NCBI RefSeq assembly: GCF_021390675.1
Contig: NZ_JAJEJV010000004.1
Span: 2,976,001 to 3,040,000 of the forward strand
DNA: 64,000 nt
Reading direction: 5' to 3'
Source: Dyella sp. 2HG41-7
Lineage (GTDB): Bacteria > Pseudomonadota > Gammaproteobacteria > Xanthomonadales > Rhodanobacteraceae
Both the position numbers and the translations under genes were made by a program. Shown piece after piece: positions 19,139 to 29,193 of the stretch. Every line of letters begins with the position of its first letter. Positions within the stretch are counted from its first letter, which is position 1. The notes beneath the pieces were generated by a model. It was not told the origin of the DNA. It did no database searches and was given only the letters and a program-made list of their open reading frames with translations.

Positions 19139-21745
19139 TCACTCGACGGGTTGCGTCGTATCTGCCGAACCGTCTTGATCGGGCGGCAGGCCTTCACCGT
19201 TTTCCGTTTCGTCGCCATTGCTTTCGTCCGCGTCCAAGCGCACGACGCTGACGAGTGACTCTTCTGCCGGCAAGCGAATCAACGTAACGCCCTGCGTGTT
19301 GCGGCCGAGCTGAGAGATTTCCATCGCGCGCGTGCGCACCAGGGTGCCCTGGTTGGAGATCAGCATCAGTTCGTGGGCATCGGTGACTTGCGCCGCGGCG
19401 ACCAACGCACCGTTGCGCTCGGAGCATTGAATGCCGATGACGCCTTGCGTGCCGCGCCCTTTCTTGGGGAATTCGTCGAGCTGCGTGCGCTTGCCGTAAC
19501 CGCGTTCGGTTGCGGTAAGAATGTCGCCCTCTTCCGCCACGATCAGCGATACGACCTTGGCCTCGTCGGTGAGCTTCATGCCGCGTACGCCCGTGGCCGT
19601 GCGGCCCATCGGGCGCACTTCGCTTTCGTCGAAGCGGACGACCTTGCCGTTGGATGCGAACAGCAGCACGTCGCTGTTACCGTCCGTCAGCATCACGCCG
19701 ACCAGCGCATCGCCTTCGTCCAGATTGATGGCGATCTTGCCTTTCTGCAGCTGGTATTCGAATTCGGTCAGCGAGGTTTTCTTCACCGTGCCTTGCGACG
19801 TAGCGAAGAACACATAGCGATCAGCGCTGTATTCATGCACCGGCAACACGGCCTGTACCTTCTCGCCTTCGGCGAGCGGAAGCAGATTCACCATCGGCTT
19901 GCCGCGCGCATTCGGACCGGCTTCCGGCATCTGATACACCTTCAGCCAGTAAACGCGACCCGTGCTAGTGAATGTGAGCAGCGTGTCGTGTGTATTCACC
20001 ACCCACAACTGTTCGACGAAATCCTCTTCCTTCAACGCCGACGCCGAGCGACCTTTGCCACCGCGACGTTGCGCGCGATAGATGCTGGTCGACTGACGCT
20101 TTACGTAACCGGCATGCGACAGCGTCACGACCACGTCTTCCGGCGCGATCAAATCGAGAACGTTGAGATCTTCCTGCGAATGCTGAATTTCGGTGCGGCG
20201 CGCGTCGCCGAATTCGGCCTTGATCGCTTCGAGCTCGTCGCGAATCACCGACAGCAGACGCGCGGGATCTTCCAGAATTTCGATCAAGCCGCGGATGACT
20301 TCGAGAATTTCGCGATATTCGTCGGACAGTTTTTCCTGCTCAAGACCCGTGAGGCGATGCAGGCGCATGGCGAGGATTTCCTGCGCCTGCGTCTCGGAAA
20401 GCTGATAGCCGTCCGCCTTTAAACCATCGCGCGGGTCCATGTCTTCCGGTCGCGACGATTCCGCGCCGGCCGCAGCCAGCAGCGACGAGACCATGCCCGG
20501 CTGCCACTTACGCGCCAGCATGCGTTCGCGCGCTTCCTGCGGCGAGGCGGAGGTCTTGATCAGCTCGATCATCTCGTCGATGTTGGCGAGCGCAACCGTG
20601 AGGCCTTCCAGAATGTGCGCGCGTGCGCGTGCTTTGCGCAGTTCGAAAATCGTGCGGCGCGTGACCACTTCGCGGCGATGGCGAATGAACGCCTCAAGGA
20701 TTTCCTTCAAATTGAGCGTGCGCGGCTGACCGTCGAGCAGCGCCACCATGTTGATGCCGAAGGTAACCTGCAGCTGCGTTTGCTGGAACAGGTTGTTGAG
20801 CACCACATCGCCCATCGCGTCGCGGCGGATCTCGATAACGATGCGCATGCCGTCCTTGTCGGACTCGTCGCGCAGTTCGGAGATGCCCTCGACTTTCTTT
20901 TCCTTGACCAGCTCGGCGATCTTTTCGATCAGACGCGCCTTGTTCACCTGATACGGCAGCTCGTGAACGAGGATCGTCTCGCGACCGTTGGATTCGGTTT
21001 CGATCTCAGTGCGCGCGCGCACCAAAATGCGGCCGCGACCGGTGCGATACGCTTCGATGATGCCGGCGGCGCCATTGATGATGCCGGCGGTCGGGAAATC
21101 CGGACCGGGCACGTGCTGCATCAATTCGTCGACGGTGAGCGACGGGTTGTCGATCAACGCGATGGTCGCGGAAATCACCTCAGTGAGGTTGTGCGGCGGC
21201 ACGTTGGTGGCCATGCCCACCGCGATACCTGCCGAACCGTTCACCAGCAGATTCGGTACGCGCGTCGGCAGAACCAGCGGTTCCTGCTCGCTTTCGTCGT
21301 AGTTAGGTCCGAAGTCGACGGTTTCCTTGTCGATATCGGCTAGCAACTCGTGCGTGAGGCGCGACATGCGCACTTCGGTGTAACGCATCGCCGCCGCATT
21401 GTCGCCGTCGACCGAACCGAAGTTGCCTTGGCCGTCCACCAGCATGTAGCGCAGCGAGAACGGCTGGGCCATGCGCACGATGGCGTCGTAAACCGATGCA
21501 TCGCCGTGCGGATGGTATTTACCGATCACGTCACCGACGACGCGGGCGGATTTTTTGTACGGCTTGTTCCAAGCGTTGCCGAGCTCGTTCATTGCGAACA
21601 ACACACGACGATGCACGGGCTTCAAACCATCGCGAACGTCCGGGAGGGCGCGTCCCACGATCACGCTCATGGCGTAATCGAGATAGCTCTGGCGCATTTC
21701 GTCTTCGATATTGACGCGGATGACTTCTTTGGCGAGCTCTGCCAT
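19139..21745 (-). CDS. gyrA: DNA gyrase subunit A
   Basis: 868 residues. The winged-helix/tower breakage-reunion domain contains catalytic Tyr122 ([12 protein letters not shown]). The quinolone-determining region reads [11 protein letters not shown], so positions 83, 84 and 87 are Ala, Ser and Asp in E. coli numbering. The C-terminal beta-pinwheel carries repeated [15 protein letters not shown]-type blades and the GyrA box QRRGGKG. The tail is acidic. The start is ATG 21743-21745, eight bases after GGGAAG; a TTG codon directly before it is not needed. GyrA with GyrB supercoils DNA. It is transcribed alone. Confidence 0.97.
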   Translation of the reverse strand: MAELAKEVIRVNIEDEMRQSYLDYAMSVIVGRALPDVRDGLKPVHRRVLFAMNELGNAWNKPYKKSARVVGDVIGKYHPHGDASVYDAIVRMAQPFSLRYMLVDGQGNFGSVDGDNAAAMRYTEVRMSRLTHELLADIDKETVDFGPNYDESEQEPLVLPTRVPNLLVNGSAGIAVGMATNVPPHNLTEVISATIALIDNPSLTVDELMQHVPGPDFPTAGIINGAAGIIEAYRTGRGRILVRARTEIETESNGRETILVHELPYQVNKARLIEKIAELVKEKKVEGISELRDESDKDGMRIVIEIRRDAMGDVVLNNLFQQTQLQVTFGINMVALLDGQPRTLNLKEILEAFIRHRREVVTRRTIFELRKARARAHILEGLTVALANIDEMIELIKTSASPQEARERMLARKWQPGMVSSLLAAAGAESSRPEDMDPRDGLKADGYQLSETQAQEILAMRLHRLTGLEQEKLSDEYREILEVIRGLIEILEDPARLLSVIRDELEAIKAEFGDARRTEIQHSQEDLNVLDLIAPEDVVVTLSHAGYVKRQSTSIYRAQRRGGKGRSASALKEEDFVEQLWVVNTHDTLLTFTSTGRVYWLKVYQMPEAGPNARGKPMVNLLPLAEGEKVQAVLPVHEYSADRYVFFATSQGTVKKTSLTEFEYQLQKGKIAINLDEGDALVGVMLTDGNSDVLLFASNGKVVRFDESEVRPMGRTATGVRGMKLTDEAKVVSLIVAEEGDILTATERGYGKRTQLDEFPKKGRGTQGVIGIQCSERNGALVAAAQVTDAHELMLISNQGTLVRTRAMEISQLGRNTQGVTLIRLPAEESLVSVVRLDADESNGDETENGEGLPPDQDGSADTTQPVE

Positions 21746-21828
21746 CAATCAGCTTCCCTGGTAACAAATAGGAGCCCCGAGACAGGCGCTCCGAGCGCGT
21801 GTCTGCGAGGGTCAGACGGTAGGTTGAA

Positions 21829-21837
21829 AGTGTAACA
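21829..21837 (-). promoter_or_regulatory. Candidate gyrA promoter (extended -10)
   Basis: Minus-strand TGTTACACT forms an extended -10 about 85 bases before the gyrA ATG. No convincing -35 is visible, which is acceptable for extended -10 promoters but limits certainty. Confidence 0.4.
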
Positions 21838-21883
21838 CAGTGGCGCGTGAAGAGGCCTAATTTTAGCCTTTTCAATCAATGAG

Positions 21884-22294
21884 TTAGGAGCCTGTTTTGG
21901 CGCGACGAAAAAGCAGCGTCCGTGCGCTCACGAAATTGACGAACGCGGCAAAAAAAGAGCCCACGCCAACGGCCAGCGCCGGCCACCGATGCCAGCTCGG
22001 AAAGGCCATCAAACACGCCACATAAGCGCCGTAATTGATCGCCGCGCCACCGCTCATCAAGGCCATCCAGTGCAGCCATTCCACCGTGAGCGATCGCCCG
22101 CTCTGGCGCGCCGCAAACGTTTGGCTGCGGTTCCACCACCACGTCACCGTCGCGGCCAACAGAAAAGAAATTACGCGCCCGATGTATGGATTGACGTGCG
22201 CAAAAGTGACCAGCGTCTGCACGACACCTGCGTCGACCACGAAGCCGAGCAGGCCGCCAATGGCGAACAGCATCACTTCGCGGCGCAGCTTCAT
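21884..22294 (-). CDS. GtrA family membrane protein
   Basis: 136 residues with four transmembrane segments. It shows the GtrA pattern: [14 protein letters not shown] in helix 1, [24 protein letters not shown] between helices 2 and 3, and [12 protein letters not shown] in helix 4. GtrA-like proteins are thought to flip lipid-linked sugars for glycosylation of surface polysaccharides. No glycosyltransferase gene is beside it. It overlaps mtnA by four bases, so it is translationally coupled to an unrelated function. Confidence 0.8.
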   Translation of the reverse strand: MKLRREVMLFAIGGLLGFVVDAGVVQTLVTFAHVNPYIGRVISFLLAATVTWWWNRSQTFAARQSGRSLTVEWLHWMALMSGGAAINYGAYVACLMAFPSWHRWPALAVGVGSFFAAFVNFVSARTLLFRRAKTGS

Positions 22295-23310
22295 GCGATG
22301 AAAACGGCTCGCATGCGTTCAAGCGTCGGCTGCTCGATCACGCCGCGCTCGGTGACGATGGCGTCGATCAACGAGGCTGGCGTGACGTCGAACACGGGGT
22401 TCCATGCTTGCGCGCCGTCGACCACTGTGCGGCGTCCCGCCACGCTGAGCAATTCCGCCGGATCGCGCAATTCGATGTCGATGTCATCGCCCGACGCGGT
22501 CGCCATATCCACCGTGGAAGACGGTGCAACCACCATGAACTTCACGCCGTGATAGCGCGCCGCGATGGCAAGTTGGTACGTGCCGATCTTGTTGGCGGTA
22601 TCGCCGTTGGCGGCGATGCGATCCGCACCCACCATCACCCATTTCACCGCGCCGGATTTCATCAGGTGCGATGCGGCGGAATCGGCGATGAGCTGCGCGG
22701 GAATGCCGTCGCGAACCAACTCCCACATGGTGAGACGCGCGCCCTGCTGCCACGGCCGCGTTTCGCCGGCGTAAACCTGGTTGATGCGCCCCGCCGCAAC
22801 GCCTGCGCGAATCACGCCCAGCGCCGTGCCGTAGCCGGATGTGGCGAGCGAGCCGGTGTTGCAATGAGTCATCACGCCAGAGCCCGGCGCGATCAGCGCC
22901 GCGCCCAACTCGCCCATATGGCGATTAGCGGCGAGGTCTTCGTCCTGAATGGCCTGCGCCTCGCGCTCCAGCGCGGCGGTGTCGGCACCGGCGACAATGC
23001 GCGCCTTCATACGATCGAGCGCCCACATCAGATTGACCGCCGTGGGCCGCGCCGCGCGCAATTGCGCCAGCGCCTGATCGAGCTCGGCGCCTTGCTGCGC
23101 GGCAAGCACCACGCCCCAAGCCGCAGCAATGCCGATGGCGGGCGCACCGCGCACCACCAGATCCTTGATGGCTTGGGTTACGTCCGCGGAACTGCGGCAT
23201 TCGAGCCAGCGTTCTTCGGCCGGCAACAGTCGCTGGTCCAGCAAGCTGAGATGGTCGCCGCGCCATTGCACGGCGCGGATGGTGTCGTGGGCAGATGCGA
23301 GATTTGTCAT
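22291..23310 (-). CDS. mtnA: Methylthioribose-1-phosphate isomerase
   Basis: 339 residues of the eIF2B-alpha/MtnA family. It converts methylthioribose-1-phosphate to the ribulose form in methionine salvage. Diagnostic motifs are [14 protein letters not shown] (53-66), the catalytic Cys150 in [12 protein letters not shown] and Asp230 in [20 protein letters not shown]. No other salvage gene (mtnB, mtnC, mtnD, mtnP) is in the window, so the rest of the pathway must be elsewhere. A short 65-base gap separates its start from the phaC stop. Confidence 0.95.
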   Translation of the reverse strand: MTNLASAHDTIRAVQWRGDHLSLLDQRLLPAEERWLECRSSADVTQAIKDLVVRGAPAIGIAAAWGVVLAAQQGAELDQALAQLRAARPTAVNLMWALDRMKARIVAGADTAALEREAQAIQDEDLAANRHMGELGAALIAPGSGVMTHCNTGSLATSGYGTALGVIRAGVAAGRINQVYAGETRPWQQGARLTMWELVRDGIPAQLIADSAASHLMKSGAVKWVMVGADRIAANGDTANKIGTYQLAIAARYHGVKFMVVAPSSTVDMATASGDDIDIELRDPAELLSVAGRRTVVDGAQAWNPVFDVTPASLIDAIVTERGVIEQPTLERMRAVFIA

Positions 23311-23375
23311 CGCCCTAGTTTATCAGCAATGGCAGCACTGCCCTCGGCGGAAAACGTGTCGCGAAAAGGACAGTT

Positions 23376-24446
23376 TTACGCGCTGCGCTCGCGCAACCAC
23401 TGGTGAATCGCAGGCGCCACTTCGCGTTGCGCGCGGCCGGACACGTAAATGCCGATATGGCCGCCCTTGAAGGCCACCTCGGTGTAATCGGTGGTGCCGA
23501 CATGTTTCTGCAATGCGCGCGAGGCATCCGGCGGCACGAGGTGATCTTGCGTCGCGAAAATGTTGAGCACGGGCTGAGTCACCATCCCGAGATCGACCGG
23601 ATGTTTGCCGATTTGCAAATCGCCTTTGATCAATTTGTTCTGCTGGAAGAATTCCTTGATGAACTCGCGAAACGCTTCGCCGGCCTGATCGGGCGAATCG
23701 AAAATCCAGCGCTCCATGCGAAGGAAATTTTTCAGCTCGGCGGGATTGTCGAGAATGTCGACCAGACTCACGTATTTCTGCTGATTCAAGCGCAACGGCT
23801 TGAGCATCAGGTACACCCAGTTCATCAACTCCGCCGGCACATTGCCGAGCGTGTCTACGAACAGATCGATGTCCATGTTCTGCACCCAGTGCGACAGCAT
23901 GTTGTCGGGCGTGCGGAAATCCACCGGCGTCACCATGGTGACGAGATTCTTGACCTTCTCCGGGTGCATCGCGGTGTAGCACAGCGAGAACGTGCCACCC
24001 TGGCAAATGCCAAGCAGATTGATCGCGTCCAGGCCATGACGTTTGCAAATCGCATCGACGCAGCGGTCGAGATAACCGTTGAGATAATCGTCCAACGTCA
24101 GCCAGCGATCGGCGCCGTCGGGATAACCCCAGTCGATAAGATAAACATCCTCGCCCTGCGCGAGCAGGTTGCGCACGAGCGAGCGATCGTCCTGCAGATC
24201 GGTCATCCACACGGTGTTGACCAAGGCGTAGACGATAAGCGTCGGCACGCGCGCCGTCGGCTTGTTGGCGCCTTTCATATGCCATACGGTGAGCTTGTCT
24301 TCGCGATAGATCGCTTCGCGCGGCGTATCGGCATACGCCTGTTCGCCCAACCCCTGAAGATTTTTCATGCCTGCAGCGAGCTTGCGCTGAAACTCGGCCA
24401 TTTCGCCGAAGGCTTGCTGCGGGTCGATATGAAACGGATTTTGCAT
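23376..24446 (-). CDS. phaC: Class III poly(3-hydroxyalkanoate) synthase subunit PhaC
   Basis: 356 residues from the preferred start at ATG 24446, which has AAGGA six bases upstream. ATG 24452, two codons earlier, is too close to that site. The size is that of class III PhaC, not class I. The lipase-like box is GICQGG with nucleophile Cys148; Asp301 (ATQDHLVPP) and His330 (FKGGHIGIYV) complete the triad. It polymerises hydroxyacyl-CoA into storage polyester granules. It lies just behind phaE, its required partner, separated by nine bases. Confidence 0.93.
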   Translation of the reverse strand: MQNPFHIDPQQAFGEMAEFQRKLAAGMKNLQGLGEQAYADTPREAIYREDKLTVWHMKGANKPTARVPTLIVYALVNTVWMTDLQDDRSLVRNLLAQGEDVYLIDWGYPDGADRWLTLDDYLNGYLDRCVDAICKRHGLDAINLLGICQGGTFSLCYTAMHPEKVKNLVTMVTPVDFRTPDNMLSHWVQNMDIDLFVDTLGNVPAELMNWVYLMLKPLRLNQQKYVSLVDILDNPAELKNFLRMERWIFDSPDQAGEAFREFIKEFFQQNKLIKGDLQIGKHPVDLGMVTQPVLNIFATQDHLVPPDASRALQKHVGTTDYTEVAFKGGHIGIYVSGRAQREVAPAIHQWLRERSA

Positions 24447-24455
24447 GCGCATTCC

Positions 24456-25487
24456 TTACTTGCGTTTGCCGGTGGCGGAGCGTGTCGCCTTCGCGCGTCG
24501 CGAAGGGCTTGCCGTTTTACCGTTCTCGCCTGACTTGCGTTCGATGGAATGAACTTTGGTCGCCTTGCTCTCGGCCAATTCGCGCTTGAGCGAGGCGATC
24601 TCTGCTTGCAACGTATCGACCAGCGACACGTCGACGGCAGACGCGCCTTGGTTTTGCGCTTTCAATTCGCGCCGCATTTCCTGCAGGCGCTTGCCGAGGC
24701 TATTCACTTCGCTGCGCGTGGGAATGCCGAGCTCGCGGCACATATGTTCCGTTTGCTCTTGTTGCAATTTGCGCACATGCATTTGCGCGTTGGCCAATGC
24801 GCCGAACACCTCGCGGTATTCATCGGACATCGCCATCGTGGCGTATGCCTCTTCCATAGCGTCCACCCACAAGTCGTACAACGCTTTCAGGGACTCGACC
24901 TGTTTTCCAGTCTCTGCTTGTTGCGACAGCATTTGCTGTAAGCGCGCGATGCCTTGGGTGTTTACTTTCTGCAGCAAGCCTTGATAACGCGCATTGATCT
25001 GCGCGTACTGTTGCATGGCGGCCGCGAGCGCTTGCTGATCGAGCTGCACTTCGCGCGTGATGCCGAAGGCGGCCATCTGGCTGGGCATCGCAAACGTGCC
25101 CGCGTTTTGCTGCATGGCTTGCAGCCACGACTGCCATTGATGTTCCAAACCAAATGCTGACGAACTGTCGATGCCCGCTACGGTCTGCGCGAACGGCTGA
25201 TTGAACGCCGCCAGGAACGATTGCATCGCGCTCGGCTGCTGCCAGTTGCCCATCGACATCGGGCCCATGCCGGCTCCAGCGGCTTGCTGCAGCCAACTGC
25301 CGTAGGCCTTGAGGCTGGACAGGCTACGCGTCAGCAAATCGTTCTGCGGTACAGCGGTGGCGGCCATGCCAAAGGGCGAAAAGGGAGCGGGCTGCCCTTG
25401 CTGCTGCATGTATCGCATCCAGGCATCCCAGGATTGCTGCGCGAAAGCCTGGTAGTCCTTCAGAAAATCATTCGCCTGGTCTGGCAT
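24456..25487 (-). CDS. phaE: Class III PHA synthase subunit PhaE
   Basis: 343 residues. It starts PDQANDFLKDYQAFAQQSWDAWMRY, then a Met/Gln-rich helical region, and has the PhaE block YDLWVDAMEEAYATMAMSDEYREVFGALANAQM near residues 205-240. A heptad-rich region follows (about 275-310). The last 35 residues are strongly basic and Ser/Ala-rich (SPSRRAKATRSATGKRK), unlike a usual PhaE end and similar in style to DNA-binding phasin tails. PhaE is needed for PhaC activity and granule attachment. A TTGAGGA ribosome site precedes the start. Confidence 0.88.
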   Translation of the reverse strand: MPDQANDFLKDYQAFAQQSWDAWMRYMQQQGQPAPFSPFGMAATAVPQNDLLTRSLSSLKAYGSWLQQAAGAGMGPMSMGNWQQPSAMQSFLAAFNQPFAQTVAGIDSSSAFGLEHQWQSWLQAMQQNAGTFAMPSQMAAFGITREVQLDQQALAAAMQQYAQINARYQGLLQKVNTQGIARLQQMLSQQAETGKQVESLKALYDLWVDAMEEAYATMAMSDEYREVFGALANAQMHVRKLQQEQTEHMCRELGIPTRSEVNSLGKRLQEMRRELKAQNQGASAVDVSLVDTLQAEIASLKRELAESKATKVHSIERKSGENGKTASPSRRAKATRSATGKRK

Positions 25488-25543
25488 GCCTGCATCCTCA
25501 AGGAGAGGCGTGATCGTACCAAATACAAGGTTTCAGAAACGAA

Positions 25544-25573
25544 AACGCCCGGCTGCGAGAGCCGGGCGTTTTG
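25544..25573 (-). terminator. Terminator after pnp
   Basis: Perfect 11-bp stem AACGCCCGGCT (25544-25554) with AGCCGGGCGTT (25560-25570). On the minus strand it is followed by TTCGTTTC. It separates pnp from phaE, which starts 57 bases further on. Confidence 0.75.
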
Positions 25574-25598
25574 TTGAATCGGCGTGTAGGAAAAGCGC

Positions 25599-27704
25599 TC
25601 AGACGCTGGCGCTTTCGTCCTCAGTGACCGCTTTCATGGACAGGCGGATACGGCCCTGCTTGTCCACTTCCAGCACCTTCACCTTCACGATGTCGCCTTC
25701 CTTGAGCTTGTCGGAAACCTTTTCCACGCGCTCGTTGGAGATCTGCGAGACGTGAACGAGGCCGTCTTTGCCCGGCAGAATGGTCACGAACGCGCCGAAA
25801 TCCATCAGCTTGGCGACCTTGCCTTCGTAGATGCGACCCGGCTCGACGTCGGAGACGATCTGATCGATGCGCTTGCGCGCTTCTTCCGCCGCCATGCGAT
25901 TGACCGAGGCGATGACCACGGTGCCGTCGTCGCTGATGTCGATGGTGGTGCCGGTTTCTTCGGTGATCGAGCGGATGGTGGCGCCGCCCTTGCCGATGAC
26001 TTCGCGGATCTTGTCCGGATGGATCTTGATGGTGAGCAGACGCGGCGCGTATTCGCTCATCTCCGCACGCGCCGTGCTGATCACCTTGGCCATTTCGCCG
26101 AGGATGTGCAGACGACCACGCTTGGCCTGCTCCAGCGCCAGCTTCATGATCTCTTCGGTGATGCCTTCGATCTTGATGTCCATCTGCAGCGCGGACACGC
26201 CATCGGCGCTACCGGCCACTTTGAAGTCCATGTCGCCGAGATGATCTTCGTCGCCCAGGATGTCGGAGAGCACGACGTAGTCGTTGCCTTCCTTCACCAG
26301 GCCCATGGCGATACCGGCCACCGGCGCCTTGAGCGGCACACCGGCATCCATCATGGCGAGCGAGGAACCGCACACCGAGGCCATCGAGGACGAACCGTTC
26401 GACTCGGTGATTTCCGACACCACGCGCACGACGTACGGGAACGATTCCAGCGACGGCTTCACCGCCTGCACGCCGCGCTTGGCGAGACGGCCGTGGCCGA
26501 TTTCGCGACGCTTGGGCGCACCGAAACGACCGGCTTCACCGACCGAGAACGGCGGGAAGTTGTAGTGGAACAGGAACGGATCTTTCGATTCGCCTTCCGG
26601 TGCGTCGATGATCTGCGCATCGCGGGCGGTGCCGAGCGTGGCTACGACCAGCGCCTGCGTTTCGCCGCGCGTGAAAAGCGCCGAACCGTGCGTGCGAGGC
26701 AATACGCCAACGCGCACGCTGATCGGACGGATATCGTCCAGCTTGCGGCCGTCGATGCGGATCTTGGTCTTCAGCACGCCGTCGCGCATCGTGCGGTATT
26801 CGATGTCCGCAAACGCATTGCTGATGTCCAGATCGGACCAGCCGTGCGACGCGGCGGTTTCAGCGATACCGGCCTTGATGTCGGCCTTCAGCGCGGCGAT
26901 GGCGTCGCGGCGTTCCAGCTTGTCGCGGATGGCGAAAGCCTTTTCCATGCGATCGCCGAGGATGCCGTTGATGTCGTTGTACAGCGCGTCGTTGCGGGCC
27001 GGAGCGGACCACGAAAATGCCTTGCGACCGGCTTCAGCGACGAAGTCGTTGATGGCCGAGATCGCGGCCTGCATCTGCTTGTGGCCGAACACCACGGCGC
27101 CGAGCATCACTTCTTCGCTGAGCAGCTTCGCTTCGGATTCCACCATCAACACGGCGTTGGACGTACCGGCGACCACCAGATCCAGGTCCGAGGTCTTCAG
27201 CTCGGTCACGGTCGGGTTCAGCAGGTAGTTGCCGTTGGCGTAGCCCACGCGCGCAGCGCCGATCGGCCCCTTGAACGGGATGCCGGCCAGGCTCAGCGCA
27301 GCGGAAGCGCCGATCATCGAAACGATGTCGCCGTCGATTTCCGGATTGAGCGAGACCACCTGGGCGATGATCTGCACTTCGTTCTTGAACTCTTCCGGGA
27401 AGAGCGGGCGCACCGGACGATCGATCAGACGCGAAGTGAGCGTCTCTTTTTCAGTCGGGCGACCTTCGCGCTTGAAGAAACCGCCGGGAATGCGGCCGGC
27501 GGAGTAGAACTTCTCGACGTAGTCGACAGTGAGCGGGAAGAAGTCTTGACCTTCTTTCGCTTTCGATGCGGCCACCACGGTGACGAGCACCACGGTACCG
27601 CCCATGCTGACCATGACAGCGCCCGAAGCCTGGCGGGCGATTTCGCCCGTCTCCAGAGTGACTTCGTGGTTACCGTACTGGAATGACTTGGTTACTTTCG
27701 CCAC
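25599..27704 (-). CDS. pnp: Polyribonucleotide nucleotidyltransferase (PNPase)
   Basis: 701 residues with the full domain order: RNase PH 1 (about 1-230), all-helical linker, RNase PH 2 (about 310-545), KH ([15 protein letters not shown] near 565) and S1 ([18 protein letters not shown] to about 690). It degrades RNA 3' to 5' by phosphorolysis and is a degradosome partner. The N-terminus [20 protein letters not shown] is standard. The 78-base gap to rpsO contains two short hairpin-forming sequences (27705-27782), in the place where E. coli has an RNase III site used for pnp autocontrol. Confidence 0.96.
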   Translation of the reverse strand: MAKVTKSFQYGNHEVTLETGEIARQASGAVMVSMGGTVVLVTVVAASKAKEGQDFFPLTVDYVEKFYSAGRIPGGFFKREGRPTEKETLTSRLIDRPVRPLFPEEFKNEVQIIAQVVSLNPEIDGDIVSMIGASAALSLAGIPFKGPIGAARVGYANGNYLLNPTVTELKTSDLDLVVAGTSNAVLMVESEAKLLSEEVMLGAVVFGHKQMQAAISAINDFVAEAGRKAFSWSAPARNDALYNDINGILGDRMEKAFAIRDKLERRDAIAALKADIKAGIAETAASHGWSDLDISNAFADIEYRTMRDGVLKTKIRIDGRKLDDIRPISVRVGVLPRTHGSALFTRGETQALVVATLGTARDAQIIDAPEGESKDPFLFHYNFPPFSVGEAGRFGAPKRREIGHGRLAKRGVQAVKPSLESFPYVVRVVSEITESNGSSSMASVCGSSLAMMDAGVPLKAPVAGIAMGLVKEGNDYVVLSDILGDEDHLGDMDFKVAGSADGVSALQMDIKIEGITEEIMKLALEQAKRGRLHILGEMAKVISTARAEMSEYAPRLLTIKIHPDKIREVIGKGGATIRSITEETGTTIDISDDGTVVIASVNRMAAEEARKRIDQIVSDVEPGRIYEGKVAKLMDFGAFVTILPGKDGLVHVSQISNERVEKVSDKLKEGDIVKVKVLEVDKQGRIRLSMKAVTEDESASV

Positions 27705-27782
27705 TTTGGATGTCCTGATTTAAAAGGTGCGGCCATGGATGACCGCTTTTTGACCTTTGCGTGCACGGATGCGCGCAAAAAA

Positions 27783-28052
27783 TCAGCGACGCAAGCCGAG
27801 GCGTTCGATCAGGCTCTGATAACGACCCAGATCACGATCCTTGAGGTAGCCGAGCAGGCGCTTGCGCTGGTTCACCAGCTTAAGCAAACCACGACGCGAG
27901 TGATGATCCTGCTTATGCGCCTTGAAGTGATCGGTGAGGTGATCGATACGCGCAGAGAGCAGCGCAACCTGCACTTCGGTGGAGCCGGTATCGTTCGGCG
28001 CGTGGCCGAAGTCAGCAATGATCTTGCTGGACTGTTCAACGGTGAGAGACAT
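27783..28052 (-). CDS. rpsO: 30S ribosomal protein S15 (uS15)
   Basis: 89 residues, exact family length. The protein reads [17 protein letters not shown], then [34 protein letters not shown] and a basic end with [13 protein letters not shown]. It binds 16S rRNA with S6/S18. The start at 28052 follows TTTAAGGAA; a longer ORF adds 15 non-conserved residues from the leader. A perfect 14-bp hairpin and a promoter lie upstream, and pnp follows in the conserved rpsO-pnp order. Confidence 0.97.
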   Translation of the reverse strand: MSLTVEQSSKIIADFGHAPNDTGSTEVQVALLSARIDHLTDHFKAHKQDHHSRRGLLKLVNQRKRLLGYLKDRDLGRYQSLIERLGLRR

Positions 28053-28082
28053 GTGTGTTTCCTTAAAAAAACGGGTGCGGAA

Positions 28083-28118
28083 CTTGCGCAACGTCACCGC
28101 CCGATGACGTTGCGCAAG
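28083..28118 (-). promoter_or_regulatory. rpsO leader hairpin
   Basis: Arms 28083-28096 and 28105-28118 are perfectly complementary over 14 bases with an 8-base loop. The stem lies about 30 bases before the rpsO start and has no T tract. In E. coli S15 represses its own translation through leader RNA structure, so an autoregulatory or RNase-processing role is plausible but not shown. Confidence 0.5.
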
Positions 28119-28156
28119 CTCCGACAGTTGAGTGAACGTACTGAATCAAGAGGGTT

Positions 28157-28186
28157 ATTGTACCGAGCCCAGGCGTATTGCAACAA
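28157..28186 (-). promoter_or_regulatory. rpsO promoter
   Basis: On the minus strand TTGTTG (28181-28186) and TACAAT (28157-28162) are 18 bases apart, just downstream of truB. This would let rpsO-pnp be transcribed apart from the rimP-truB operon. Confidence 0.55.
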
Positions 28187-28203
28187 GACCATAGCGTGAA
28201 ACG

Positions 28204-29136
28204 TTAAGCCGGCACGGGCAAATTGAAGCCCCTAAGGATGCGTATCCGGTTCTGTTCGTCGCGATCGACCAGGGCCAGCAGGCGTCCATCGGCGGCAAAA
28301 ACCGCGGATCGCTCGTCCGGATGCCCTGCGGGCCATTCAATCTGGCGCCCCCGTGAGACGGCCAGGCTCATCGCCTCGTCGAGGTGCATCGCCGGCCAAT
28401 CGGCCACGCCGGCGGACAGCGGAAGCATCACCTGATCGAGCGCGTGATCGCCCTGCTCGGCCGCTTCCCGCAGGGCGTCCATGGTGATCATGACCGGGGC
28501 GCGGAACGGATCCACCCATAACCGCCGCAACCCGCTCAGATGTGCGCCGCAGCCGAGCTTTTCGCCCAGATCGACCGCCAGGCTGCGGATGTACGTGCCC
28601 GAGCCGCATTCCACATGCAGGGTCAGCGTATCGTCCGTGCGGGCCAGCAAATCCAGGGCGTAGATATCCACTTGGCGCGGCGGCGCCATCACGTCTTCGC
28701 CGCGGCGCGCTTTGAGATAGAGCGGCTCTCCACCCTGCTTGAGCGCCGAATACACCGGCGGCACCTGCACGATGCGTCCGCGAAACGACGCAAGCGCCGC
28801 CTCGATCGCCGCATCGTCCAACACCGGGACCGGGCGTCGATTCACTTCTTCACCTTCAAGATCGGCGGTGGTCGTGGTGACGCCGAGCCGGCATTCGGCC
28901 ACATAGGCCTTGCGCGAACCCAGCAAGTTGCCGGCGATCTTGGTGGCTTCGCCGAAACACAACGGCAACAAACCCGTCGCCAGCGGATCGAGCGCGCCCG
29001 TGTGCCCACCTTTCGCCGCGCGCAGGATGGCCAAAGCCACCTGCAGCGCTTTGTTAGAACTCATATGCAGCGGTTTGTCGAGCAGCAGGATGCCGTGCAG
29101 ATCACGGGCATGCGGGCGGTGTCGGCGACGGCTCAT
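28204..29136 (-). CDS. truB: tRNA pseudouridine(55) synthase
   Basis: 310 residues. It makes pseudouridine 55 in the T loop of tRNAs. N-terminal GILLLDKPLHMSSNKALQ and the catalytic motif GHTGALDPLATGLLPLCFG (Asp50) are clear. VPPVYSALKQGGEPLYLKAR and ECGSGTYIRSLAVDLGEKLG are further TruB blocks, and a small PUA-like domain ends the protein. It lies 57 bases behind rbfA in the conserved infB-rbfA-truB order. Confidence 0.96.
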   Translation of the reverse strand: MSRRRHRPHARDLHGILLLDKPLHMSSNKALQVALAILRAAKGGHTGALDPLATGLLPLCFGEATKIAGNLLGSRKAYVAECRLGVTTTTADLEGEEVNRRPVPVLDDAAIEAALASFRGRIVQVPPVYSALKQGGEPLYLKARRGEDVMAPPRQVDIYALDLLARTDDTLTLHVECGSGTYIRSLAVDLGEKLGCGAHLSGLRRLWVDPFRAPVMITMDALREAAEQGDHALDQVMLPLSAGVADWPAMHLDEAMSLAVSRGRQIEWPAGHPDERSAVFAADGRLLALVDRDEQNRIRILRGFNLPVPA

Positions 29137-29193
29137 CGGTTACGCGGAAAGATTTGTTCGAAATACGTGGTTATCGCCCATCGCAGCGACGCA

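Noticed and set aside
18451-19218. 256-residue N-terminal extension of hsp20
   Set aside because: It is antisense to the peroxiredoxin gene, while ATG 18450 has a good ribosome site and the normal Hsp20 length.
25752-27686. 644-codon open frame antisense to pnp
   Set aside because: Composition is rich in His, Arg and Asp with no recognisable motif, and it mirrors pnp codons. It is a GC-bias shadow.
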